64,000 nt of DNA from Bilophila wadsworthia ATCC 49260 (GTDB lineage Bacteria > Desulfobacterota > Desulfovibrionia > Desulfovibrionales > Desulfovibrionaceae). A model generated the notes under the pieces. It did not search any database. It was not told the origin of the DNA and saw only the letters and a program-made list of their open reading frames with translations. The stretch is taken from assembly GCF_000701705.1 (NCBI RefSeq), contig NZ_JNJP01000008.1, positions 27,383-91,382 on the forward strand, read 5' to 3'. A program made the position numbers and the translations under genes. Of the stretch, positions 43,573 through 52,429 are shown piece after piece; the first letter of the stretch is position 1; each line of letters opens with the position of its first letter.

Positions 43573-44298
43573 ATGCGGATACCCAGCGGTTACCTGTACT
43601 ACGACACCCCAATCGGCATCCTCTGCCTTGATACGTTGTTCCCAAAACCTCCGGGGCAGCTCAGAAATCCCCTTACCTTCGATTTCCCCGTTGTCTGCCG
43701 GGTCTTGCGCGGCGTCGGGGCCAAAGAAATCCTGTCCAGCACCTCGGCGCAGCTCGAAACGCTGTTCGTCGACGCCGCCCGCGAACTTGAGCGGGACGGG
43801 GTCAAAGCCATCGCCGGAAGCTGCGGCTTCATGGCCCTGTTTCAGAAGGCCGTGGCCAGCGCCGTTTCCGTCCCGGTGCTCATGTCCAGCCTTGTCCAGA
43901 TCCCGCTCATCCATACCTTGCACGGCCCGGGCTGCCGCATCGGCGTGCTCACCGCGCATTCCGGCTCGCTGACGCCCGAGCATTTCCGGCAGGCGGGCGT
44001 TCCCGACGCCCAGATCGACGCCCTGGCCATCGCGGGCATGGAGAATTTCCCGGTTTTCCGGAAGACCATTCTGGAAGGGGCCGCGCCCGTCATGGACACG
44101 GACGCCGTGGGCGCGGAGATCGGGGCCGCCGCGGCCGCCATGACGGACGGGCAGCCGCTGGACGCCCTGCTGCTCGAATGCACGGACCTGAGCGTATTCG
44201 CCCGGACCGTGCAGGAGGCGGTTTCCGTCCCGGTTTACGATATCAATTCCCTGATCGCCTACGCGGCCTTTTGCGTGCGGCGGAACCAGTGGGTGTGA
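43573..44298 (+). CDS. Asp/Glu/hydantoin racemase-superfamily protein
   Basis: A 241-aa protein with the Asp/Glu racemase fold and two Cys at the catalytic positions: AIAGSCGFMALFQ and LLLECTDLSVFA. Two-Cys racemases act on amino or hydroxy acids without cofactor. Here it begins an operon for oxidation of an imported amino compound, so it may interconvert stereoisomers before oxidation. Substrate not known. Confidence 0.78.
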   Translation: MRIPSGYLYYDTPIGILCLDTLFPKPPGQLRNPLTFDFPVVCRVLRGVGAKEILSSTSAQLETLFVDAARELERDGVKAIAGSCGFMALFQKAVASAVSVPVLMSSLVQIPLIHTLHGPGCRIGVLTAHSGSLTPEHFRQAGVPDAQIDALAIAGMENFPVFRKTILEGAAPVMDTDAVGAEIGAAAAAMTDGQPLDALLLECTDLSVFARTVQEAVSVPVYDINSLIAYAAFCVRRNQWV

Positions 44299-44336
44299 CG
44301 GGCAACCGCCCGCCCCAAACTTGAGAGGAGGAGTTT

Positions 44337-44720
44337 ATGGGAGGCATTGAGCGTTTCGGTCTGCCCAAGCAGGGCGGCGTGCCCGCTTCGCAGGCGGTGA
44401 AGGCGGACGGCTGGCTGTTCGTCGCCGGTCAGGTCCCGAAAAACGCCGAAGGGGAATTTGTGGTCGGCGGCATCGCGGAACAGGCCCGGCAGACGCTGGA
44501 CAACCTCATGAAGACCCTCCGTCAGGCAGGCTACGGCCCCGAGGATGTGGTCAAAGTCAACGTCTGGCTGGACGATCCCCGCGATTTCGCCATCTTCAAC
44601 CGCATCTACAGCCAGTATTTCTCCATCGAACACGCCCCGGCCCGCGTGACCGTGCAGGGGCATATGATGAACGATTTCAAGGTCGAGATGGACTGCGTGG
44701 CCTGGAAGGAACCCCGATGA
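44337..44720 (+). CDS. ridA: RidA-family enamine/imine deaminase
   Basis: A 127-aa RidA/YjgF protein: GLPKQGGVPASQAVKADGWLFVAGQ, TLDNLMKTLRQAGYGPEDVVKVNVWL and HAPARVTVQG with the catalytic Arg. RidA hydrolyses reactive imines formed by amino-acid oxidases. It is encoded directly before the flavin oxidase (overlap 4 nt), which fits a detoxifying role for the imine product. AGAGGAGG precedes the ATG. Confidence 0.93.
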   Translation: MGGIERFGLPKQGGVPASQAVKADGWLFVAGQVPKNAEGEFVVGGIAEQARQTLDNLMKTLRQAGYGPEDVVKVNVWLDDPRDFAIFNRIYSQYFSIEHAPARVTVQGHMMNDFKVEMDCVAWKEPR

Positions 44721-45892
44721 ACGCCTCATTCGACGTCGTCATCGTGGGCGGCGGCGTAACCGGGGCCGCCGTCGGGTACGGGCTGGCGAAACGGGGCGTG
44801 AAGACCTGCCTTGTGGATGCCGTCCCCACCTTCTCCCGCGCTTCCCGGGCCAACATGGGCCTGATCTGGTGCCAGTCCAAGGCGCTCGGCTGCCCGCAGT
44901 TCGTGCGCTGGGGCTTCGCCTCCTCGCGAGCCTACGGCAAGCTGGCGGCGGAGTTGAAGGAATTGTCCGGCATCGATACGGGCTACGCGCCCACGGGCGG
45001 GATCATCCCCTGCCTCGGGGAAGCCGAGCTTGAGGCGCGCGCCCAGTTCATCGAAAAGCTCCGGGCTGAAACCGAGGACGGCACGTACCCGGCCTCCGTG
45101 CTTTCCCGCAAGGAACTTGAAGGCATGTTGCCCAAGGTCCCCTTCGGCCCGGAAGTTTCCGGAGGGATCTGGTCCGACATGGACGGCTACGTCGATCCCC
45201 TGCACCTGATGTTTGCGTTCCGCAAAAGCTTCGTCAGGCTCGGCGGCACGCTGTTCGCCGGGGAACGGGTTTCGGAAGTGAAGCCCTCCGGCAAGGGCTA
45301 TACCGTCGTCTGCGGAGGCCGGACGCTGGAATGCGGCAAGGCCGTGCTCGCCGCCGGGCTCGGCGTCCGCAAGCTCGCGGCGCAGCTCGGTACGGACATC
45401 CCCGTCTTCCCCAACAAGAGCCAGGTGATGCTCCTGGAGCGCATCCCCGCCGATGTCCTCCCCATCCCCCTGCTCGGCATCGCCCGTACCTTCGGGGGCA
45501 CGGTAATGATCGGCGCGGCCCACGAGAACATGGGCATGGACAGGAGGCTCACCCCCGAAGTGCTCGCCGCCAACGCGCAATGGGCCGTCCGTGTCTGGCC
45601 GGAGCTGGAACGCAAGCGCATCCTGCGGTTCTGGACCGGGCTGCGCGTGTGGCCGAAGGACGCATACCCCATTTACGACCGGATTCCGGGGCACGAGAAC
45701 GCCTTCGTCTTCGCCATGCACAGCGCGGTGTCCCTTGCCGCCATTCTGGAGCAGGCTCTGCCCGACTATGTCATGGGCAAGCCGCTGCCGCCGGACGGGG
45801 CCATCTTCGGGCTGTCCCGGTTCGCCGGAGGCGGCTCGGGATTTCAGGGATCGGCGGCTTCGTCGCCCCATGCCGAGGCTCCGAACAAGTGA
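44717..45892 (+). CDS. FAD-dependent amine/amino-acid oxidoreductase (HcnC/opine-oxidase beta-like)
   Basis: A 391-aa DAO-fold flavoprotein: VVIVGGGVTGAAVGYGLAKRG (FAD), PKVPFGPEVSGGIWSDMDGYVDP and a C-terminal FWTGLRVWPKDAYPIYDR. Similar subunits act with a small ferredoxin-like and a larger FAD protein in HCN synthase, opine oxidases and D-hydroxyproline dehydrogenase. Both partners follow here. It probably oxidises a secondary amine or D-amino acid to an imine. ATGA overlap with ridA. Confidence 0.85.
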   Translation: MNASFDVVIVGGGVTGAAVGYGLAKRGVKTCLVDAVPTFSRASRANMGLIWCQSKALGCPQFVRWGFASSRAYGKLAAELKELSGIDTGYAPTGGIIPCLGEAELEARAQFIEKLRAETEDGTYPASVLSRKELEGMLPKVPFGPEVSGGIWSDMDGYVDPLHLMFAFRKSFVRLGGTLFAGERVSEVKPSGKGYTVVCGGRTLECGKAVLAAGLGVRKLAAQLGTDIPVFPNKSQVMLLERIPADVLPIPLLGIARTFGGTVMIGAAHENMGMDRRLTPEVLAANAQWAVRVWPELERKRILRFWTGLRVWPKDAYPIYDRIPGHENAFVFAMHSAVSLAAILEQALPDYVMGKPLPPDGAIFGLSRFAGGGSGFQGSAASSPHAEAPNK

Positions 45893-45924
45893 CCGCCTTC
45901 AACCCTTTTTCAAGGAATACGGCT

Positions 45925-46227
45925 ATGTCCGCTTCACAAGCCGCGGCGGAGGACGCCGCTCTGGTCAATGTTACGTTTGAAGGCAAGCCCTGCGCCGTGC
46001 CCGCCGGGAAAACCGTGGCGGCGGCGCTTCTTGGGGACGCGCACGCCGGGTATACGAGCATCCATCCTCTGACCGGGGAACGCCGGGCACCCTTCTGCAT
46101 GATGGGCACCTGTTTCGAATGCCTCGTGGAAATCGACGGCCAGCCCAACCGTCAGGCCTGCCTCACGATTGTCCGTGAGGGCATGGACATCAAACGCCAA
46201 TACCCCGACAAGGAGCAGGAGCGATGA
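45925..46227 (+). CDS. (2Fe-2S)-binding small subunit, HcnA-like
   Basis: A 100-aa plant-type ferredoxin-like protein with the cluster motif C-x4-C-x2-C...C (FCMMGTCFECLV, QAC). It matches the small subunit of HcnABC/opine oxidases that links the two flavoproteins. AAGGAAT upstream; overlaps the next gene by 4 nt. Confidence 0.88.
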   Translation: MSASQAAAEDAALVNVTFEGKPCAVPAGKTVAAALLGDAHAGYTSIHPLTGERRAPFCMMGTCFECLVEIDGQPNRQACLTIVREGMDIKRQYPDKEQER

Positions 46228-47606
46228 GCCGCCAGTGGGATGCCCTCGTCATCGGCGCGGGTCCGGCCGGGCTGCGCGCCGCCAGCGTCATAGCCGAATC
46301 CGGGCTTGAAGTCGTCCTTGTGGACGAACAGGCTTTTCCCGGCGGCCAGATCTACCGCCATGTCACGGCTCCGGGCGCGGAGGAGCGTTTTGCCGAGGCC
46401 GCCGATTACCGCGACGGCACGGAGCTTGTCCGGCGCTTCCGGCGTTCCGGCGCGGAATACCTGCCGGAAACGACGGTCTGGTTCTTGGAACAGGATCGCA
46501 TCCTGGCCTCCCGTGGTGAGGAAGTCCTCGATCTGCGGGCCAGAAACGTCATCATCGCCGTGGGCGCGATGGAGCGCCCGGTCCCCTTCCGGGGCTGGAC
46601 GCTTCCCGGGGTTATGAACGCCGGGGCGGGCGACATCCTCCTCAAGACGGCGGGCCTGCTTCCGGAAACGTCGGTGGTGCTCGCGGGCAGCGGCCCCCTG
46701 CTCTACCTTGTGGCGAGCCATCTGATCCGCAAGGGGCACCCCCTCGCCGCCGTGCTGGATCAGACGCCGCCCAGCAACATGCTCAAGGCCGCGCCGCACC
46801 TCCCGGCGGGGCTGCTCGGCCTGCCCCTGCTGCTCCGGGGCCTGTCCATGCTCAACGACGTGCGGAAGAGCGGGACGCCCGTGTACCGTGACGTCAGCGG
46901 CATCGAGGCGCAGGGTGCGGATCGCCTTGAGCGCGTTTCCTTCTTTTCCAAGGGGACGGCGCACACGCTGGAAGCCGCGACCCTGCTGTACCACGGCGGG
47001 GTCATCCCGCGTACGCACATGGCGAACGCGCTGGATCTGCCCCACCATTGGGATGCGCGCCAGCAGTGCTGGACCGTGGCCTGCGACGGCTGCGGCAGGA
47101 CGGCGCGGGAAGGCGTGTACGTCGCCGGGGACTGCAGCCGCGTACGCGGTGCCGCCGTCGCTGGGATAGCGGGAGAACTGGCGGGTCTGGCCGTGGCGGA
47201 GCGGCAGGAAGGCATCGGGCCGGAGGAATTCAGGCGGCGCAGCGCACCCCTGCAGCGTTCCCTTGCCGTACAGACGGCATCCAAGGCTTTTCTGGACGCA
47301 TGGTTCTCGCCGCGCAAGGATCTGTATGCCGTGCCGGACGACGTAGCCGTGTGCCGCTGCGAGAACGTCAGCGCGGCGGATATCCGGGAAGCCGTCCGCG
47401 ACGGCCTGACCGACATCAACGAAGTAAAGCTGCGCACGCGGGCGGGCATGGGCAATTGCCAGGGCAGGACCTGCGGCCCGGCTCTGGCGGCCATTGCGGC
47501 GGAAACCGCGGGCAGGGCCATCCCCGACATGGGGCGCCTGCATGTCCGTTCCCCCCTGCGGCCCGTGCCGCTTTCCGCCCTCCTGCGGCTTCCCGAAACG
47601 AAGTAA
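46224..47606 (+). CDS. FAD/NAD(P)-binding oxidoreductase large subunit, HcnB/opine-oxidase alpha-like
   Basis: A 460-aa protein with a Rossmann FAD site (IGAGPAGLRAA), a second nucleotide region (VVLAGSGPLLYLVASHL), GVYVAGDCSRVRG and a C-terminal BFD-like iron-sulfur domain (CRCENVSAADIREAV, GMGNCQGRTC). With the preceding two genes it completes the three-subunit dehydrogenase. Electron acceptor unknown. Confidence 0.88.
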   Translation: MSRQWDALVIGAGPAGLRAASVIAESGLEVVLVDEQAFPGGQIYRHVTAPGAEERFAEAADYRDGTELVRRFRRSGAEYLPETTVWFLEQDRILASRGEEVLDLRARNVIIAVGAMERPVPFRGWTLPGVMNAGAGDILLKTAGLLPETSVVLAGSGPLLYLVASHLIRKGHPLAAVLDQTPPSNMLKAAPHLPAGLLGLPLLLRGLSMLNDVRKSGTPVYRDVSGIEAQGADRLERVSFFSKGTAHTLEAATLLYHGGVIPRTHMANALDLPHHWDARQQCWTVACDGCGRTAREGVYVAGDCSRVRGAAVAGIAGELAGLAVAERQEGIGPEEFRRRSAPLQRSLAVQTASKAFLDAWFSPRKDLYAVPDDVAVCRCENVSAADIREAVRDGLTDINEVKLRTRAGMGNCQGRTCGPALAAIAAETAGRAIPDMGRLHVRSPLRPVPLSALLRLPETK

Positions 47607-47649
47607 CCCATTCCCGCAACCGTGAATCTCCCCGCTACAAGGATATCCC

Positions 47650-49077
47650 ATGCACATTGTCGACTACTTCGTCATCGCCGGCTATTTCGCGCTGGTCATG
47701 TACCTCGGCTATTACTCGATGAAAAAGGTCTCAAACTTCGACGACTACGCCGTCGCCGGACGCAGTATGCCGCTTCCGATCTTTTTCGCCGCCATCGCCG
47801 CCACCTTGTGCGGCGGAGGCGCAACCATCGGGCGTATCTCTTTTATGCATACTACAGGGATCATCGTGTTCTTCGCGCTTACCGGCGTCGTCATCAACCA
47901 GATTTTCTCCGGGTTGTTCATCTCCGGGCGCGTCCACAACGCCGGGAAAAATGTCTACAGCCTCGGGGACCTGTATGGGATTTACTATGGGCGTTCCGGT
48001 CGCTTGCTTTCCAGTGTGTTCGGATTCCTGTTCTGCGTAGGGGCGTTCGGGGTACAGATCCTGGCGATGGGCGCCATCCTCCAGACCGCCACGGGCATCA
48101 GCCTCATCCCCGCCGCGCTGATCGCCTCGATCGTGACGCTGGCCTATACGTGGTCGGGCGGCATCCTCGCCGTAACCCTCACCGACGCCGTGCAGTACGT
48201 CATCATCGTCATCGGGGTTACGCTCTGCGCCTATCTCGCCATCGATCACCTCGGCGGGTTCGACGCCATGATGTCGATCCTCTACTCCAACCCGCGCTTT
48301 GAGACGAACATGAAACCCCTGGCCAACTGGTCCCTTGTCCAGTTCCTCGGCCTGTTTTTCAGCTTCCTGCTCGGCGAGTTCTGCGCGCCGTACTACATCC
48401 AGCGTTACGCCTCCACCAAGTCCGCCAAGGACAGCAAGAACGGGCTGCTCATTTTCGGCGTGCACTGGATCTTCTTCATGGCCACCACCGCCGCCATCGG
48501 CCTGGCGTCCATGGCGATCCAGCCCGACGTGAAGCCCGACCTGGCCTTCACCAACCTTATCCGCGACATCCTGCCTCCCGGCATCACCGGGCTCGTGTTC
48601 GGAGCGCTGCTCGCCGCCGTCATGTCCACCGGCGCGGCCATGATCAACACGTCCGCGGTCATCTACACCCGCGACATCTACAACAAGTTCATCAACACGG
48701 CCGCTACGCAGGCCCAGCTCCTGCGCCAGTCCCGCCTGTCCACGCTGGTCGTGGGCGGCATCTCCATCGGCGTGGCCATCATCTTCCAGGACGTGTTCGG
48801 GCTGATGATCTACATGTTCAAGCTGTGGCCTTCCGCCATCCTTCCCCCCTTGATGTGCGGCCTGCTCTGGGGCAAGATCTCACCCTACGCGGGCGCTCCA
48901 GCCGTCATCGCGGGCGGCTTGAGCTTCTTCCTGTGGAGCGACAAGGTGCTTGGGGAACCCTTCGGCATCCCCGCCAACTTCATCGGCATCGGCATGAACT
49001 GCCTCGTACTGTTCTTCATCCACCAGAAGATGAAGGGCCACAAGCCCGAAGGCCCCTTCCTCCCCGACCTCAACTAA
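47650..49077 (+). CDS. Sodium:solute symporter (SSS family)
   Basis: A 475-aa transporter with about 13 helices; family segments FDDYAVAGRSMPLPIFFAA, GGGATIGR and YTWSGGILAVTLTDAVQYVI are present. SSS carriers import amino acids, betaines, opines or organic acids with Na+. It is 43 bp after the oxidoreductase and probably brings in its substrate. Followed by a 38-aa membrane protein. Confidence 0.92.
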   Translation: MHIVDYFVIAGYFALVMYLGYYSMKKVSNFDDYAVAGRSMPLPIFFAAIAATLCGGGATIGRISFMHTTGIIVFFALTGVVINQIFSGLFISGRVHNAGKNVYSLGDLYGIYYGRSGRLLSSVFGFLFCVGAFGVQILAMGAILQTATGISLIPAALIASIVTLAYTWSGGILAVTLTDAVQYVIIVIGVTLCAYLAIDHLGGFDAMMSILYSNPRFETNMKPLANWSLVQFLGLFFSFLLGEFCAPYYIQRYASTKSAKDSKNGLLIFGVHWIFFMATTAAIGLASMAIQPDVKPDLAFTNLIRDILPPGITGLVFGALLAAVMSTGAAMINTSAVIYTRDIYNKFINTAATQAQLLRQSRLSTLVVGGISIGVAIIFQDVFGLMIYMFKLWPSAILPPLMCGLLWGKISPYAGAPAVIAGGLSFFLWSDKVLGEPFGIPANFIGIGMNCLVLFFIHQKMKGHKPEGPFLPDLN

Positions 49078-49094
49078 CCGCCGGAGGCGTCACC

Positions 49095-49211
49095 ATGTGG
49101 CTTCAACTGACGAAATACCTGTTCTATCTGTCTTTCTTCCTGAATATCGTCTGCGGCGTGTGGGTGTTCTTCGGCATCATCCAGTGGCTCAGGGATCTGA
49201 ACAAGCAGTAG
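49095..49211 (+). CDS. 38-residue single-pass membrane protein
   Basis: A 38-aa protein (start MWLQLTKYLFYLSF) with one hydrophobic helix of about 25 residues (LFYLSFFLNIVCGVWVFFGIIQWL) and a short polar tail. GGAGG lies 7 nt before the ATG, 17 nt after the symporter stop and before a strong terminator. It is probably an accessory subunit of the symporter; I do not recognise a family. Confidence 0.72.
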   Translation: MWLQLTKYLFYLSFFLNIVCGVWVFFGIIQWLRDLNKQ

Positions 49212-49244
49212 GCCCGCTTCCGCCGGAAAAAGGCCGCAACGCAT

Positions 49245-49290
49245 TCCCATAAAAAGGGGGGGAGATGGCTCTCCCCCCCTTTTTATGGGA
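49245..49290. terminator. Bidirectional terminator of the catabolic cluster
   Basis: A perfect 21-bp stem (49245-49265 with 49270-49290) and 4-nt loop, with a run of G/C and five-base T/A tracts inside the stem. It is placed between the convergent 38-aa gene and the GNAT-DUF3795 gene. Confidence 0.85.
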
Positions 49291-49329
49291 GCGCCGGGAG
49301 CGGCCCCGGTTTTTGTTCCGGCGTGTGGC

Positions 49330-50253
49330 TCAGGAACGGGCGTCTTGAGCCGCCTCCAGCCCTCTCAGCAGCATGGCGCGGATAGCGCTCCCGCTTTCGG
49401 GCAGATCATAGTCTCCGACGAGCCGCCCCGGATAATGGTAGAGCACGCCGTCCGCTTCGTTCTTTTGCAAAGCCCGGATCAACGCGGCTTCCCCGTGTTC
49501 GAGGACAAAGGCGGCGAACGCCCGCACGCGCTGCTTGTTGAACATGGGGTTGTCGCAGGGGAATGCCGGGCACTCCCAGCAGCCGTTGAGCTTTTTTTGT
49601 TTGCAGCAGTTGAAGGGCTGGCACCATGACCTGTCCTTGCATCCCTCATTCCTGCACCCCGCGCATGTGGGGTTCTCGCTGCACACGCAGCACGCCAGCC
49701 CGCAGAGGGCCATGCCCTTTCCCGCGTCGAAATACGTCCGGTCCGCCCTTTGGAACAAGGCAGGGCCGCCCTCTTCTGAAGGTTCGAAACCGTATTGTTT
49801 CAGCAAAGATACGCGCTCATGGGCATGGGGGACGATGACGCGCAACCCACGGAGCGCATGGGCGGGGATAAGCGTCAGGACGGCAAACCGGAGCGCTTCC
49901 TCAAGATAGCTTTCGGAATCGTGTTGTCCGGCAAGCCCGATCCGCATGGTCTTTGCGGAGTCATCCCCTTCGGTTACGGAGGAGCATTCAAGGGTGCCGA
50001 CGGCGTTCCCGGTTTCCTTGGAAAGAATGGCGAAGCGGAAGAGCCCCTTTTCCTGAGACTGGGAGCCCGCTTTCCGTCCGCCGCCGTTGATCCCTTCGTG
50101 CATCCCTTGACAAGGGCCGCCGCAAGCCCCGGCCTCCGTTACGGCGGCGGAATGTGGCCAATACGTAACCATGCCTTCCGTACAGGACGGGCCTGCCATA
50201 CGGAAAGACAGGCGAGGGGTTTCGCAGGGGAAGGCTGTTTCATGAGGCTTCAT
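49330..50253 (-). CDS. GNAT-like N-terminal plus Cys-rich DUF3795-type protein
   Basis: A 307-aa protein. Residues ~60-175 look like an acetyltransferase-type domain (RFAILSKETGNAVGTLECSS, YLEEALRFAVLTLIP, RVSLLKQYGFEPSE). The C-terminal ~120 residues are Cys-rich (CGLACCVCSENPTCAGC, CKDRSWCQPFNCCKQKKLNGCWECPAFPC), the pattern of DUF3795 proteins, which may bind zinc or iron-sulfur. The fusion links a putative acyltransferase to a metal-binding module. Function not known. Confidence 0.7.
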   Translation of the reverse strand: MKPHETAFPCETPRLSFRMAGPSCTEGMVTYWPHSAAVTEAGACGGPCQGMHEGINGGGRKAGSQSQEKGLFRFAILSKETGNAVGTLECSSVTEGDDSAKTMRIGLAGQHDSESYLEEALRFAVLTLIPAHALRGLRVIVPHAHERVSLLKQYGFEPSEEGGPALFQRADRTYFDAGKGMALCGLACCVCSENPTCAGCRNEGCKDRSWCQPFNCCKQKKLNGCWECPAFPCDNPMFNKQRVRAFAAFVLEHGEAALIRALQKNEADGVLYHYPGRLVGDYDLPESGSAIRAMLLRGLEAAQDARS

Positions 50254-50371
50254 TGGGCGGCTCTCCGTTTGCTGGTGGAGGATGCACGGAAGACGGAAAG
50301 AAAAGCCGAGAAAAACGGGGAAAGCGGCCTCCGGGGAAAGGCCATCCGAAAGCTTGGGAGAGGGGGAAACG

Positions 50372-50820
50372 CTAGAGCTCGGTGATTTGCCCCCCGGTGA
50401 CGTTCAGCGCCTGCCCGGTCATGTAGGCGGAAGCGTCCGAAACGAGGAACGCGGCGGCAAGGCCCACATCTCGGGGCGTGCCGATGCGTCCGGGCGGGAC
50501 GGTGGCAATGGCCCGCCGCATGGTTTCCTCGGGCGTGCAGCCTTCGGCAGCGGCTTCGCGGGCGTACCGCTTCACGTTCATTTCATATCCGTAAGGATCT
50601 GGCCGGGGCAGAGGGCGTTGGCCCGGATGCCTTCAGCCGCGTACTCGACGGCGAGGCACTTGGTAAACATGATGAGCCCGGCCTTGCTGACCGGATAGGC
50701 GCTGCTTTTGGGCAGGCCGGACGCCTCGGCGATCTCCGCAAGGCACATGGGTGCGTCCTTCCGGGGCAGGATCTCCAAAAGCTGTATGGCACGGGTCAGA
50801 ACTTGGATGGAAGCCGACAT
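50372..50820 (-). pseudogene. Chimeric, frameshifted IclR-SDR remnant
   Basis: The first ~40 codons from 50820 encode an IclR-type DNA-binding start (MSASIQVLTRAIQLLEILPR, CLAEIAEASGLPKS). They join in frame to the middle of a short-chain dehydrogenase at its catalytic YPVSK motif (AEGIRANALCPGQILTDM). The frame breaks at 50578-50581, where ATGAA is duplicated in tandem (GAT-ATGAA-ATGAA-C). Removing one copy restores continuous coding into the SDR C-terminus ending at 50372 (PPGRIGTPRDVGLAAAFL, GQALNVTGGQ). A deletion fused two genes and a 5-bp duplication then broke the product. Not functional as an SDR: the NAD-binding half is missing. Confidence 0.85.
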
Positions 50821-51184
50821 GCTGCCCTCTCTTTTATTCCGTAGTACGGAATGCTATTCCGTTTAACGAAATCGTGAGATCACAGTATGTTGTTGTCCTT
50901 TTTCCATCAAGCGATTTTTCCGCCGGAAAGCGCCTGTGGCGAAAAAGGGTTGCCCGCAGCGGGCTGATTGAGGGACGCCTCCCGTTTCTGGCTTTCCCCG
51001 GTTTGGGCGGACGCGGAACATAGCGGAGGCATTGCCAAAATAAGCCGAACTCCGTATCCCTTTTCAAGGAACATCACGTCAGGCCGCCTTGCGGGGCGGG
51101 TTCCTCCCGTAACCGCAGGCGGCCCGCCCCATTCCGTCCTCAACCGTGTATCCGTCCGGCGGTCAGCCGGAGAAGGAGCCTTTC
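50821..51184. other. Intergenic region upstream of the second M20 gene
   Basis: About 360 bp. Contains no supported gene. It presumably holds the promoter of the M20 gene and formerly that of the IclR gene; palindromic TTCCGT/ACGGAA elements near 50836-50865 could be the old IclR operator. Confidence 0.4.
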
Positions 51185-52402
51185 ATGGAACTGGAGAGCG
51201 CGACCGGGAAACTCAATGCCTACTTTGACGGGCGCCAGCCGGAGATCATGGGCATGATCGAGCGGCTGGTAAACATGGATTCCTTTTCCGAAGACGGGGA
51301 GGACGTGAACAAGGTCGGGGAAACCGTTTCCGGCTGGATGCGGGAGGCGGGATTCCATACGGAAAAGATCGCCAAGCCCGCCATCGACCCCGACGAGAGC
51401 TGGATGGAGAAGCTCGGCAACGTGTTTTCCGCCCGTACCCACGAGCGGGAAGCCGGGCCGGGCATCGTTTTTCTGGGGCACATGGACACGGTGTTCCCCG
51501 CCGGAACGGCGGCGGCCCGCCCCTTCCGGGTGGAGGGGGGCCGCGCCTACGGCCCCGGCGTGGCCGACATGAAGGCCGGGGTGGTCGCCAACATGTTCGC
51601 CGCCCGCGCCTTGAAGGATCTCGGGCTCATCGACGTTCCCATGACGCTCATGTTCTCGCCCGACGAGGAGCTGGGGGCACCCACGGCTACCCGCGTCTAC
51701 CGTGAGCGGATCAGCGGGGCGCGCGCCGTCATCTGCGCGGAACCGGGGTTCCCGGACGGCGGCGTGACCACCGAGCGCCGGGGCTCGGGGCATTTCCACA
51801 TGCGGATTTCGGGGATTTCCGCCCATGCCGGGCGCTGCTACGAAGACGGGGCCTCCGCCATTCTGGAGCTGGCACACAAGATCGTGGCCCTCGACGCCTT
51901 TGTCGACGCGCAGGCGCAGACCATCGTCAACACCGGGCTCATCAGTGGCGGGAACTCCGCCAATGCCGTGGCCCCGTGGGCGGACGCCCGCATCCATATC
52001 ACCTTCAATACGGTCGATGCGGCGGAACGGCTTGTGGAGAACGTCCGGGCCGTGGCGGCACGCACCTTTGTGCCCCGGACCACCACGCGGATCAGCGGCG
52101 GCATCCGGCTGCACCCGCTGGAATACACGGCGGACGTGGAAACACTGTTCGGCATGGCGGAACGGGCCTGCGCAGCTATGGGCGGCTACACCATCCGGCG
52201 CAACCGGGCGCTCGGGGCGTCCGAAGCCGGATTCACCGCCAGCGTGCTGGGCATCCCCTCCATTTGCAGCATGGGCCCCGAAGGGGCGGAACTCCACTCC
52301 CCCAGCGAATACCTGTCGGTGGACACCGTGTTGCCGCGCTGCAAGATGATCGCGCTTACCGCCATTCAGGCCGCCCGGGCGTTTCCCTCCACCCGCGTAT
52401 AG
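51185..52402 (+). CDS. M20-family metallopeptidase (carboxypeptidase G2-like)
   Basis: A 405-aa zinc peptidase paralogous to that at 35032, with long shared stretches (FLGHMDTVFPAGTAAARPF, GPGVADMKAGVVANMFAARAL, TLMFSPDEELGAPTA, HAGRCYEDGASAILELAHK). All metal and catalytic residues are present (His/Asp in GHMDTV, Asp in DMKAG, Glu pair in DEE, His in ELHSPSEYL). AAGGAG upstream of the ATG. Between two pseudogenes, so its original regulators may be lost. Confidence 0.92.
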   Translation: MELESATGKLNAYFDGRQPEIMGMIERLVNMDSFSEDGEDVNKVGETVSGWMREAGFHTEKIAKPAIDPDESWMEKLGNVFSARTHEREAGPGIVFLGHMDTVFPAGTAAARPFRVEGGRAYGPGVADMKAGVVANMFAARALKDLGLIDVPMTLMFSPDEELGAPTATRVYRERISGARAVICAEPGFPDGGVTTERRGSGHFHMRISGISAHAGRCYEDGASAILELAHKIVALDAFVDAQAQTIVNTGLISGGNSANAVAPWADARIHITFNTVDAAERLVENVRAVAARTFVPRTTTRISGGIRLHPLEYTADVETLFGMAERACAAMGGYTIRRNRALGASEAGFTASVLGIPSICSMGPEGAELHSPSEYLSVDTVLPRCKMIALTAIQAARAFPSTRV

Positions 52403-52429
52403 GTTCGCCCATCCGGGTTACCCCGCTTT

